Below, piece by piece: positions 53,967 to 62,565 of a stretch of 64,000 nt of DNA. The position numbers and the translations under genes are program-made. Source of the DNA: Mannheimia granulomatis. Its GTDB lineage: Bacteria; Pseudomonadota; Gammaproteobacteria; Enterobacterales; Pasteurellaceae. Position 1 is the stretch's first letter. Each line of letters starts with the position of its first letter. Where the stretch lies: positions 186,001 through 250,000 of the forward strand of contig NZ_CP015030.1 of the NCBI RefSeq assembly GCF_011455695.1, given 5' to 3'. Under the pieces are notes generated by a model. It searched no databases, was not told the origin of the DNA, and saw nothing but the letters and a program-made list of their open reading frames with translations.

Positions 53967-54536
53967 TTAAATTCGCTCAATATCAAACTGTGATAAATCA
54001 ATTACATCAGGTGTACCATAAAATTCGCAGAGTGCTTTACGTAGTGTCTCTGCTCGTTTTGGTAAGTATCCTCTCTCCGCATATATTTTAACTTGCTCAT
54101 ACACCGCTTGCTTAAAGGCGGAGTTATCTCCCGGATTACCTGTCAGATTGTCGCTACTTGCAAAATAGCGAAAACCTGCAGCGGTGGCGAGAACCCATTC
54201 AATTGCTTGCGGTTTAACTTCTACACTTTCAAATTCCCGCTGGCGTTCAGCAGAGCGTCCGTCCGGTTCATACCAATAACCAAAATCTTCTAATTTACGG
54301 CGTTCGGCACCTGCAACCAACCAATGTGAGATTTCATGTAAGGCACTGCTGTAATAGCCGTGCGCAAATAGAATCACGTTATAAGGTCGCTCACTTTTGA
54401 TTCCATCTTCATCAATATATTCAGGTAAATAAATAGGATAATCTTCACCTCGCTCTAAACGAGTGTTATATTCTGTTGCAAAGCATTCATCAAATATTCG
54501 GATAATATCTGCAATTTTATGATGGTCTTGATTCAT
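53967..54536 (-). CDS. epmC: Elongation factor P hydroxylase
   Basis: EpmC (YfcM) hydroxylates the beta-lysylated Lys of elongation factor P after EpmA and EpmB. The 189 residues match E. coli over their whole length: ECFATEYNTRLERGEDYPIYLP, FAHGYYSSALHEISHWLVAGAERRKLEDFGYWYEPDGR and EFESVEVKPQAIEWVLATAAGF. HEISHW holds two metal-binding His. It starts 18 bases after dsbD on the same strand, so the two may be co-transcribed. Confidence 0.94.
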   Translation of the reverse strand: MNQDHHKIADIIRIFDECFATEYNTRLERGEDYPIYLPEYIDEDGIKSERPYNVILFAHGYYSSALHEISHWLVAGAERRKLEDFGYWYEPDGRSAERQREFESVEVKPQAIEWVLATAAGFRYFASSDNLTGNPGDNSAFKQAVYEQVKIYAERGYLPKRAETLRKALCEFYGTPDVIDLSQFDIERI

Positions 54537-54554
54537 TGTGTTCCTCTTAATTTT

Positions 54555-56258
54555 CTATAGCTGATTTAGCCAGCGTAAAAATTCATTTGCATCTAAAAAG
54601 CCGGTTACTCGAGATTGGGTCATTTCTTTGCCGTTTTCATCAAAAAACAAGATGGTCGGTAAACCTTGTATCTTAAAACGTTCTATAAACGCAAAATTTT
54701 CGTCGGAGTTTTTAGTCATATCCAGTTGTAACACTACCATTTCATTTAATTTTTCTTGTACTTTGGCATCAGTAAAGGTGTATTTTTCAAACTCTTTACA
54801 TGCGACGCACCAATCGGCATAGAGATCCAGCATCACTTTTTTGCCTTTAGAAGCGGTCAGTTTTTTTTCTAAATCTGCAAGTGATTGAATACGTTCTAAT
54901 TGTAAATGTTGAGCATTTTCAAGCTGTATTTTTGAACCTCCCCAAACTAAGTCTGCCCAAGGTTTTGCTGATAAAGCTAAGCCTATTAATAATATCACTT
55001 TAAAGACTCTTTTTAGGATAGAGCTAGATGGAATCAGCTCAAATAACCAAATTAAAAACGCTATAGCTAAGGCAGACCATAGAAAAGGTTCATAATGGTT
55101 TGGCAAAACACGTGTTATTAAAAATATAGGTAAGGCAAGCATAACAAAACCAAATGCGGTTTTGACGTTTAATAGCCAGTCTCCCGATTTAGGTAGAATT
55201 TTATTACCAAATAGGGTGATAAGAATCAATGGAATGCCCATCCCCAATGCAAGCAGATAAAGTGCCAGCCCACCGGTTATTAAATCGCCACTTTGTGCAA
55301 CATAGAGCAATGCGCCTGAAAGCGGTGCAGAAGTGCAAGGTGAGGCAATTAGTCCTGCGATCATACCCATTAAAAAGACACTACCAAAAGCGCCGCCTTG
55401 CTGTTTTTGGCTTAATAAATTTAACTTTTGTTGCCATGAATTAGGTAATTGCAATTCAAAGAGTCCAAACATTGAAGAGGCTAAAAGGGTAAATACAATT
55501 GCTAATCCGATAAGAACAGGCGGGCTTTGCAATGCTATTTGGAAAGGTAAACCGATTGCCGCTACGATTAAACCTAATAAAGTATAAGTAATCGCCATAC
55601 CTTGCACATAAGCTATGCTGAGTAATAGTGCTTTGGTTGAAGAAGGGCGATTTTGATTACCAATAATAATCGCAGATAAGAGCGGTAACATTGGTAATAC
55701 GCAAGGAGTAAAAGCTAAACCTAAGCCTAAAACAAAAAACCAAAATATAGAAAATTTATTGCTGGATAATTCTTCTGCTAACTTATTTTGATTGGAGTCT
55801 ATAATATTTTGTGTCTCTTCGATGGCTTGTTCACTTGGAATAATAGTATTTAAGGTAAGTTCTAATTTTTCCGGTGGGTAGCAGAAACCTTTAGTACAGC
55901 CTTGATATTCCACCGCTATAACTGCATTATCTTGAGATTCTAAAAGAGGAAGTGATACTTGTAATTGGTTTCGGAATATTTCTACTTGTCCAAAAAACTC
56001 ATCATTATATTGTTCGGCTTGTGGAAATTGCGGCTCGCCTATAGTTATATTATGAGGCGTAATTTTAATTTCTTTCTTATAAAGATAGTAACCTTCTGCA
56101 ATTTGCCAATTTAGTAAAAGGTTATTTTCTTGTTGGCCTAATGAAAAGATAAAAGCATCTTCTGATTTTAAAAATTCGTTTTTAGATGAAAAGAGGCCTG
56201 CATAGGCAGGTTGAATCATCAATATACTAAGGAAAATGGACAAAAAATATTTAATCAT
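54555..56258 (-). CDS. dsbD: Thiol:disulfide interchange protein DsbD
   Basis: DsbD carries electrons from cytoplasmic thioredoxin to periplasmic DsbC, DsbG and CcmG. The 567 residues have a signal peptide ending IQPAYAG, an N-terminal immunoglobulin-like domain with CTKGFCYPP (Cys pair near residues 120-126), eight membrane helices (about 165-430) with FTPCVLPMLPLLS and SPCTSAPLSGALLYV, and a C-terminal thioredoxin domain with DWCVACKEFEKY (near 483). All three Cys pairs are present. Confidence 0.96.
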   Translation of the reverse strand: MIKYFLSIFLSILMIQPAYAGLFSSKNEFLKSEDAFIFSLGQQENNLLLNWQIAEGYYLYKKEIKITPHNITIGEPQFPQAEQYNDEFFGQVEIFRNQLQVSLPLLESQDNAVIAVEYQGCTKGFCYPPEKLELTLNTIIPSEQAIEETQNIIDSNQNKLAEELSSNKFSIFWFFVLGLGLAFTPCVLPMLPLLSAIIIGNQNRPSSTKALLLSIAYVQGMAITYTLLGLIVAAIGLPFQIALQSPPVLIGLAIVFTLLASSMFGLFELQLPNSWQQKLNLLSQKQQGGAFGSVFLMGMIAGLIASPCTSAPLSGALLYVAQSGDLITGGLALYLLALGMGIPLILITLFGNKILPKSGDWLLNVKTAFGFVMLALPIFLITRVLPNHYEPFLWSALAIAFLIWLFELIPSSSILKRVFKVILLIGLALSAKPWADLVWGGSKIQLENAQHLQLERIQSLADLEKKLTASKGKKVMLDLYADWCVACKEFEKYTFTDAKVQEKLNEMVVLQLDMTKNSDENFAFIERFKIQGLPTILFFDENGKEMTQSRVTGFLDANEFLRWLNQL

Positions 56259-56417
56259 AGTAATCTTATGACTCTTGAGGATGGTTTAAACATTAGTAAA
56301 TATGACAAATTATAGCGGAATAAATTACAAAATTCTGAAGAAATTCGACCGCTTGCCTAGGTTTGGTTTAGCAAGCGGTTATTTTTTGTAAAAATATTGC
56401 AATATAATGAAAAATTA

Positions 56418-56447
56418 ATTGCATAGTTATGCAAAAATAATTAGTAT
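56418..56447 (+). promoter_or_regulatory. Promoter of artPIQM with overlapping ARG-box-like dyad
   Basis: TTGCAT (56419-56424) and TAGTAT (56442-56447) are 17 bases apart. ATTGCATAGTTATGCAAA (56418-56435) is a dyad resembling half of an ArgR operator (TGAAT....ATTCA type) and overlaps the -35. The arginine-transport genes downstream make ArgR control plausible; the match is partial. Confidence 0.45.
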
Positions 56448-56484
56448 TCATTCATTATTTAAAAGTGTAATAGGATTTTAACGA

Positions 56485-57219
56485 ATGGCAATTCGTATTC
56501 AAAATGTCAATTTTTTTTATGGTTCAAATCAAGCCTTATTTGACATTAATTTAGAGATTGAAAAAGGCGATACTGTAGTTTTATTAGGGCCTAGTGGTGC
56601 AGGAAAAAGTACTTTAATTCGTACTTTAAATCTTATTGAAGTTCCCCAATCCGGAACATTAGAAATTGCAAACCATAAATTTGACTTAACAGCGAAAGCA
56701 GATAACAAAGCTGTCAGTTTATTACGCCGTGAAGTAGGTATGGTGTTTCAGCAATATCATTTATGGCCGCATTTAACGGTGCTGCAAAACTTAATTGAAG
56801 CTCCGATGAAAGTACTCGGATTAAGTAAAGAAGAGGCAATTTTACGTGCAAAAGTACATTTAGATCGTTTGCGCTTAGCGGAGTTTTCCGAGCGTTTTCC
56901 ATTACAGCTTTCCGGTGGACAGCAGCAGCGTGTAGCGATTGCCAGAGCATTAATGATGCAGCCTCAAGTGCTGCTTTTTGATGAGCCAACTGCGGCACTT
57001 GATCCTGAGATTACAGCGCAAGTTGTTGATATTATTAAAGAGCTTCAACAAACAGGTATTACGCAAGTTATCGTAACCCATGAGGTTGGCGTTGCACGTA
57101 AAGTGGCGACTAAAGTCGTTTATATGGAACATGGCTCAATTATCGAGCAAGGGGATGCAAGTTGCTTTGAACAACCTAAAACGGAACAGTTTGCACAATA
57201 TTTATCTCATTCTGAGTAA
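56485..57219 (+). CDS. artP: Arginine ABC transporter, ATP-binding protein ArtP
   Basis: ArtP powers arginine import. The 244 residues show Walker [15 protein letters not shown] (about residue 36), Q-loop [15 protein letters not shown], signature [15 protein letters not shown] and Walker [15 protein letters not shown], then [33 protein letters not shown] at the start is close to E. coli ArtP. It is first in artP-artI-artQ-artM, the order found in E. coli. Confidence 0.94.
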   Translation: MAIRIQNVNFFYGSNQALFDINLEIEKGDTVVLLGPSGAGKSTLIRTLNLIEVPQSGTLEIANHKFDLTAKADNKAVSLLRREVGMVFQQYHLWPHLTVLQNLIEAPMKVLGLSKEEAILRAKVHLDRLRLAEFSERFPLQLSGGQQQRVAIARALMMQPQVLLFDEPTAALDPEITAQVVDIIKELQQTGITQVIVTHEVGVARKVATKVVYMEHGSIIEQGDASCFEQPKTEQFAQYLSHSE

Positions 57220-57245
57220 ATTAAAACAGAAATAAGGACACAACA

Positions 57246-57971
57246 ATGAAAAAACTATTTTTAGTCTCAACAATTGCACTAGCTTCTCTTTCCGCTTCAG
57301 CGCAAGAAACGATTACTTTCGCAATGGAACCTTCTTATGCACCTTTTGAAATGACTAATGAAAAAGGTGAGGTTGTTGGTTTTGATGTGGATATTGCTAA
57401 AGCATTATGTGAAGAAATTAAAGCGACTTGCCAATTTAAAACACAGTCATTTGATAGTTTGATTGCCGGCTTAAAATTTAAAAATTTCGACGCGATTATT
57501 TCTGGGATGGATATTACTGAAGCTCGTCAGAAGCAGGTTTCTTTTACAGACCCGTATTTAGAAAATTCGGTGAGTTTTATGGCAGTAAAAGGTAAATTTA
57601 CACCGGAAACTGCAAAAAACGTGGGCGTGCAAAATGGCACAACCTTCCAGCAATATTTAACGAAAAATGCAAAACAGTATAATTTAAAACCTTATGCTAC
57701 TCTGCAATCTGCGGTATTAGATCTGAAAAATGGTCGTATTGATATGGTATTTGGTGATACTCCTGTATTAGCTGAATGGTTAAAAACAGAAAAAGAGTTA
57801 GATTTTGTGGGTGAAAAAGTAGTGGATAAGGCATTTTTTGGTAATGGATATGGTATTGCGGTAAATAAATCCAATACTGCATTGTTAGAAAAATTAAATG
57901 CTGCATTAGCCACTATCAAAACCAATGGCAAATATGAGCAAATCTATAATACTTGGATGGCAGGAAAATAA
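57246..57971 (+). CDS. artI: Arginine-binding periplasmic protein ArtI
   Basis: The 241-residue binding protein has a signal peptide ending LSASAQ, then ETITFAMEPSYAPFEMTNEKGEVVGFDVDIAKALCEEI, the solute-binding family 3 signature. SGMDITEARQKQVSFTDPYLENSV contains the Arg and Asp that hold the amino-acid backbone. Substrate specificity for arginine follows from the ArtP-I-Q-M context rather than from residues I can read. The stop codon overlaps the artQ ATG by one base. Confidence 0.92.
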   Translation: MKKLFLVSTIALASLSASAQETITFAMEPSYAPFEMTNEKGEVVGFDVDIAKALCEEIKATCQFKTQSFDSLIAGLKFKNFDAIISGMDITEARQKQVSFTDPYLENSVSFMAVKGKFTPETAKNVGVQNGTTFQQYLTKNAKQYNLKPYATLQSAVLDLKNGRIDMVFGDTPVLAEWLKTEKELDFVGEKVVDKAFFGNGYGIAVNKSNTALLEKLNAALATIKTNGKYEQIYNTWMAGK

Positions 57972-58642
57972 TGTCTTCTGATATTTTTAACTTACTTGCC
58001 AGTGCAACCTTGATGACATTAGGGATTGCAGTGGCAAGCCTTTTTATTGGTATGTTGCTGTCAATCTTGTTTGTGGTACTTGAAACAAGTAAGATTGCTT
58101 GCATCCGCAAACCGACAACTGTCATGATTACATTATTAAGAGGTTTACCCGAAATTTTAGTGGTATTCCTCATTTATTTTGGATTAATCCAAATTATTTT
58201 CTTAATGACAGATGAATTTGCAGAGTTGAATGCATTTTGGTGCGGTTCTATTGCTCTTGGGATTATTTTTGCTGCTTATGCATCCCAATCTTTGCGTGGA
58301 GCGATTAAGGCTATTCCACTAGGCCAGTGGGAATCAGGTGCTGCTTTAGGATTAAGTCGCGCACAAGTTTTTATCCGTATTGTGATGCCACAAGTATGGA
58401 GACACGCATTACCGGGGTTGAGCAACCAGTGGTTAGTATTATTAAAGGATACCGCTTTGGTTTCTTTGATTGGAGTAGATGATTTAATACGTCAGTCGGA
58501 ATTAATTAATGCGAACACTCATCAACCTTTTACTTGGTATGGTATTGCTGCTCTTATTTATTTAGCGATCACTCTTATCAGTCAACGAGTGATTAAGCTG
58601 TTAGAAGCCCGCTTTACCCGTTTTGAGCGAGGAGTTGCCTGA
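57971..58642 (+). CDS. artQ: Arginine ABC transporter permease ArtQ
   Basis: I take the ATG at 57971, overlapping the artI stop (TAATG), rather than one 18 bases earlier; this gives 223 residues. Five hydrophobic helices and the EAA loop ESGAALGLSRAQVFIRIVMPQVWRHALPG (near residues 120-148) are visible, with VTLLRGLPE-like text (MITLLRGLPEILVVFLIYFG) marking amino-acid permeases. It forms the channel with ArtM. Confidence 0.93.
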   Translation: MSSDIFNLLASATLMTLGIAVASLFIGMLLSILFVVLETSKIACIRKPTTVMITLLRGLPEILVVFLIYFGLIQIIFLMTDEFAELNAFWCGSIALGIIFAAYASQSLRGAIKAIPLGQWESGAALGLSRAQVFIRIVMPQVWRHALPGLSNQWLVLLKDTALVSLIGVDDLIRQSELINANTHQPFTWYGIAALIYLAITLISQRVIKLLEARFTRFERGVA

Positions 58643-59325
58643 TGTTGTGGGATTATTTAGTTGAAATTTCACAAGGTATTGGTACAAGTCTTCAATTGAC
58701 CTTTGTGGCGTTAATTATTGCCTTTATTTTGGCTATTATACTTACGTTTATTCTTTCACTAGAAAACCGTCTTCTTAAATGGCTGGTGAATGGTTTTATT
58801 ACTTTATTTACCGGCACGCCATTATTGATTCAGTTCTTCTTGATTTATAGTGGCCCCGGACAGTTTGAGTGGATTACACAAAGCCCGCTATGGTCAGTAC
58901 TTTCTGATGCTTGGTTTTGTGCTATGCTGGCATTAGCGCTGAATAGTGCTGCCTACTCAACATTGCTTTTCCATGGTGCAGTAAAAGCAATTCCAAAAGG
59001 ACAGTGGGAGACCTGTGATGCTTTAGGTTTAAGCAGACTAGATACGCTTAAAATTTTGATTCCTTATGCTTTAAAACGTGCGTTACCGTCTTATAGTAAT
59101 GAGATCGTGTTGGTGTTTAAGGGGACATCACTTGCCTCAACTATTACTATTATGGATATTATGGGTTATGCTCGCCAGTTATATGGTACAGAATATGATG
59201 CTCTATCTATTTATGGTATGGCAGGAGTTATATATCTTGTAATTACAGGTATTATGACATTAACGTTAAGAAAATTAGAAAGCAAAGTATTGGCATTTGA
59301 ACGCTTTGAAGCAGAGAAAGCATAA
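58642..59325 (+). CDS. artM: Arginine ABC transporter permease ArtM
   Basis: ArtM is the second channel subunit. The 227 residues have five helices, FTGTPLLIQFFLIYSG, and the EAA loop ETCDALGLSRLDTLKILIPYALKRALPSY near 125-152. It begins inside the artQ stop (TGATG). It ends the operon; an uptake word follows and then a terminator at 59521. Confidence 0.94.
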   Translation: MLWDYLVEISQGIGTSLQLTFVALIIAFILAIILTFILSLENRLLKWLVNGFITLFTGTPLLIQFFLIYSGPGQFEWITQSPLWSVLSDAWFCAMLALALNSAAYSTLLFHGAVKAIPKGQWETCDALGLSRLDTLKILIPYALKRALPSYSNEIVLVFKGTSLASTITIMDIMGYARQLYGTEYDALSIYGMAGVIYLVITGIMTLTLRKLESKVLAFERFEAEKA

Positions 59326-59520
59326 TTTTACTTATGCAAAATGCAAGCGGTTGAATTTAAGTAATTTTTTGCAAATGAAAGGCATAGACAGTGAGTCTAT
59401 GCTTTTCTTTTTTATCTTTTAGTAAACCTTTTAAACAATATAAACATCGCTTTAACCTTGCTTTTACTATTTTTAATTATCTGGTATCTAGAAATTTTAT
59501 CAATTTCCGGCATAAAAAAA

Positions 59521-59558
59521 TCTGCCCTTTGCAAAGTGGTTACTTTGTAAAGGGCAGA
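59521..59558. terminator. Shared terminator of artPIQM and potABC
   Basis: TCTGCCCTTTGCAAAGT and ACTTTGTAAAGGGCAGA form a 17-bp stem with one mismatch and a 4-base loop between the convergent operons. Confidence 0.85.
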
Positions 59559-59584
59559 TTGTTATTTCTTGAATTTTTATGGGG

Positions 59585-60352
59585 TTATACCTTCTTTCTC
59601 ACCACTAATTGACTTAACACTACTAAAGTTAATGAGAAAATAATCATAATGGTTGCAAGTGCGTTCACTTCTGGTGTTACGCCAGTTTTAACCAATGAGA
59701 AGATTTTCAGTGGTAATACTTCATAGCTTGGGCTGGTCACAAATGATGATACGATAACGTCATCAAGTGAAATCGTAAAGCTTAATAACCAGCCTGAAAT
59801 AATTGAAGGCAAGGCTAACGGTAAAATAATTTTACGTAAAATAGTGACTTCACTTGCCCCTAAATCTTTTGCGGCCTCTAACATTTTGCCGTCAAAATCG
59901 CTTAAGCGTGATGAAATAGCGATTACGACATAAGGTAAGCAGAATGTAATATGAGCAATTAAAAGCGAAATAAAGCCAAGCTTAATTCCCATAATCATAA
60001 ACAGTACAAGCATAGAGACTGCCATCACAATATCAGGTGACATCATCACCACAAATAGCATGCCGCCCACTAATTTTTTACCACGAAAACGGTAACGATA
60101 AAGTGCGATAGAGGTTAAAGCACCTAAAATCGTTGAGAATGTCGCAGCAAAGAATGCAATAGTCAATGAATTCATTGTTGCTTGTACTAAAGTGTCATTG
60201 CTGAATAGACGCTCGTACCAGTTCCAAGTAAACCCTTTCCAATTTAAACCAAAACGGTCTGCATTAAATGAATTTACTACCCAAATGATGATTGGGATAT
60301 ACAAATAAGCAAACACCACGAACATAAAAAGGTTTCTAAATGTCTTTTTCAT
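59585..60352 (-). CDS. potC: Spermidine/putrescine ABC transporter permease PotC
   Basis: PotC is one of two polyamine channel subunits. The 255 residues have six helices and the EAA loop [26 protein letters not shown] (near 165-190). VFAYLYIPIIIWVVNSFN at the start and the SFTISLDDVIVSSFVTSP stretch are PotC features. Its ATG overlaps the potB stop by one base. The binding-protein gene potD, which follows potC in E. coli, is absent here. Confidence 0.95.
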   Translation of the reverse strand: MKKTFRNLFMFVVFAYLYIPIIIWVVNSFNADRFGLNWKGFTWNWYERLFSNDTLVQATMNSLTIAFFAATFSTILGALTSIALYRYRFRGKKLVGGMLFVVMMSPDIVMAVSMLVLFMIMGIKLGFISLLIAHITFCLPYVVIAISSRLSDFDGKMLEAAKDLGASEVTILRKIILPLALPSIISGWLLSFTISLDDVIVSSFVTSPSYEVLPLKIFSLVKTGVTPEVNALATIMIIFSLTLVVLSQLVVRKKV

Positions 60353-61215
60353 TATTCAAGCTCCACCTTTTTATTTAATAATTTATTTGCACGATAGTAA
60401 ACATAAAGCATCAATGCCATCAAAATTGTTAATGCAATACTTACCGCAGAGCCTAAAGCAAATTGGTTTGTATTTAAGAATAAGCTCTTAATAATGTTAC
60501 CGACTAATGGTGTTTTACCACCACCGAGTAAATCTGCTACATAGAACATACCCATTGCAGGTAGTAATACTAATAAACAGCCTGCAACAATGCCCGGCAT
60601 TGTCAGAGGAATGGTTACCCTGATAAAGCGTTGGAAAGCGTTTGCTCCCAAGTCTTTGGCGGCTTCTAGAAGACGGTGATCAATTTTCTCAATAGATGAA
60701 TACAGTGGTAAAATCATAAATGGTAATAATATATAAACCAAACCAATAATAATCGCTATTTCAGAGTTTAATAAACGTAAAGGCTCACTAATTAATCCGA
60801 GCGATAATAATGTTTCGTTTAAGACACCTTTCACACCTAAGAAAATTTTAATTCCGTAAATACGAATGAGTGAGTTAGTCCAGAATGGTAACACCACTAA
60901 AAACAGTAAAAACGGTCTGATTTTTGCCGGCATTTTTGCAATGATAAATGCAAAAGGATAACCGATGATTAAACAGAGAAATGTAGCAATGCCCGCCATA
61001 TAAAGCGAGTTCCACAATACTGTGGCATAGGTATCGTTGAATAATGATTTATACGCTTCAAGACTAAATGCAAAATCAACGAAATATTGGCTTTGACGGT
61101 TTTCTGTTAAGAAACTGATAATTAAAACGAGTACGTTCGGCACTAATACGAAAAGCAATAGCCAACCGAAAATAGCAGAGACCGCACCATTTTGGAATTT
61201 ACTATTCGCCTTCAT
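60352..61215 (-). CDS. potB: Spermidine/putrescine ABC transporter permease PotB
   Basis: PotB pairs with PotC. The 287 residues show [23 protein letters not shown] and the EAA loop [26 protein letters not shown] (near 183-208), with six helices. Its start overlaps the end of potA by 14 bases, so the subunits are translationally coupled. Confidence 0.95.
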   Translation of the reverse strand: MKANSKFQNGAVSAIFGWLLLFVLVPNVLVLIISFLTENRQSQYFVDFAFSLEAYKSLFNDTYATVLWNSLYMAGIATFLCLIIGYPFAFIIAKMPAKIRPFLLFLVVLPFWTNSLIRIYGIKIFLGVKGVLNETLLSLGLISEPLRLLNSEIAIIIGLVYILLPFMILPLYSSIEKIDHRLLEAAKDLGANAFQRFIRVTIPLTMPGIVAGCLLVLLPAMGMFYVADLLGGGKTPLVGNIIKSLFLNTNQFALGSAVSIALTILMALMLYVYYRANKLLNKKVELE

Positions 61216-62317
61216 CGTTTAACACAACCTCCCAGCCTTCATACCAGGTTAATGCCACTTTTTGACCGACTTCGTGGTCGATATTCGGGTCATCTTCGTT
61301 AAAGAATTCGCTAACCAATACGTTTAAACCGTTATGATCTAACTTAACGCTTGATTCAAGCGTCATCCCTTTATAGTTACGATCAATAATATGACCGATA
61401 ATCGCTTTAGAACTTTCGTTTTCATCTAGTTCTTCGATCACAATATCTTCAGGGCGTAATAGCACTTTTAGTTTCTGGTTTGGATGAACATCCATATTTT
61501 CCACTTTAATATTGCAGATACGACCTTCTACATTTGCTTTCACGTTTTGTGCATCGACACGCTCAATCACCGTTGCATCGAAAACATTAATTTCACCGAT
61601 AAAACGCGCTACAAACAGATTACTTGGCTCTTCGTAAATTTCACGAGGCGTGCCGTCTTGAGCAATTTTACCACCGTTCATTACGATAATACGGTCAGAC
61701 ATGGTTAACGCTTCTTCTTGATCGTGGGTAACGAAAATAAAGGTAATACCTAATTGGCGTTGTAATGCTTTTAATTCATTTTGCATCTCTTTGCGCAATT
61801 TATAATCTAACGCCGAAAGAGATTCATCTAATAATAATACTTTAGGTTTGTTTACAACCGCACGAGCGATAGCAATACGTTGTTGCTGACCGCCTGAAAG
61901 TTGAGCCGGTTTTTGCTGTGCTCTATCTTCAAGTCGAACCATACGTAATGCTTCCATTACACGAGGCTCAATTTCAGCATTCGGCACTTTTTGCATACGT
62001 AAGCCAAACGCCACATTTTCAAAAATAGTCATATGTGGGAACAAAGCATAGCTTTGGAATACGGTATTAACAGGACGTTGTTCCGCAGGAATATCAGAAA
62101 CATCTTGACCATCAAGAATAATTGAGCCATCTGTTAAATCTTCAAAACCTGCAATTAAACGTAATGCGGTAGTTTTACCACAACCTGAAGGGCCTAAAAT
62201 TGTTAAAAATTCACCATCATTAATGGTTAAATTTAAATTTTTAAGAATCGTTTTACTACCGTAGCTTTTTGTTACATTTTTAAGCTCAATGATAGCTTTT
62301 TGTTCTAATTTTTCCAT
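61202..62317 (-). CDS. potA: Spermidine/putrescine ABC transporter ATP-binding protein PotA
   Basis: PotA powers polyamine uptake. The 371 residues have Walker [15 protein letters not shown] (about 42), [15 protein letters not shown], signature [16 protein letters not shown] and Walker [13 protein letters not shown], then a C-terminal regulatory domain with [11 protein letters not shown]. In Walker B the residue after Glu is Ser where many relatives have Pro, as in known PotA proteins. It is the first gene of potABC. Confidence 0.96.
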   Translation of the reverse strand: MEKLEQKAIIELKNVTKSYGSKTILKNLNLTINDGEFLTILGPSGCGKTTALRLIAGFEDLTDGSIILDGQDVSDIPAEQRPVNTVFQSYALFPHMTIFENVAFGLRMQKVPNAEIEPRVMEALRMVRLEDRAQQKPAQLSGGQQQRIAIARAVVNKPKVLLLDESLSALDYKLRKEMQNELKALQRQLGITFIFVTHDQEEALTMSDRIIVMNGGKIAQDGTPREIYEEPSNLFVARFIGEINVFDATVIERVDAQNVKANVEGRICNIKVENMDVHPNQKLKVLLRPEDIVIEELDENESSKAIIGHIIDRNYKGMTLESSVKLDHNGLNVLVSEFFNEDDPNIDHEVGQKVALTWYEGWEVVLNDEGE

Positions 62318-62461
62318 CTACTGCTGTTTTCCCTTAAATCAAAAAGAAAAGGACTAATCAAATCAGGCGTTTTGCCCCCAAAAAATCAATTGATAATAAT
62401 ATAGCTAAAGGGGCAAGATTGAAAGGAAAAATTTACTTTTTAAGGATTTTTCTTACCTTTT

Positions 62462-62518
62462 ACAAGCGGTTATTTTTCCCAAGATTTTGCAAATTTTTGA
62501 AGAAATTAGACCGCTTGT
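62462..62518. repeat. Facing pair of uptake sequences between potA and rep
   Basis: ACAAGCGGTTATTTTT at the left and AGACCGCTTGT at the right enclose an AT-rich centre with GCAAA, in the 248-base gap between the divergent genes. I see no other clear element there. Confidence 0.7.
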
Positions 62519-62565
62519 CAGCTTTTCGCTAAAATAGGGCATCAAAATAAAATATCTATTATCCA

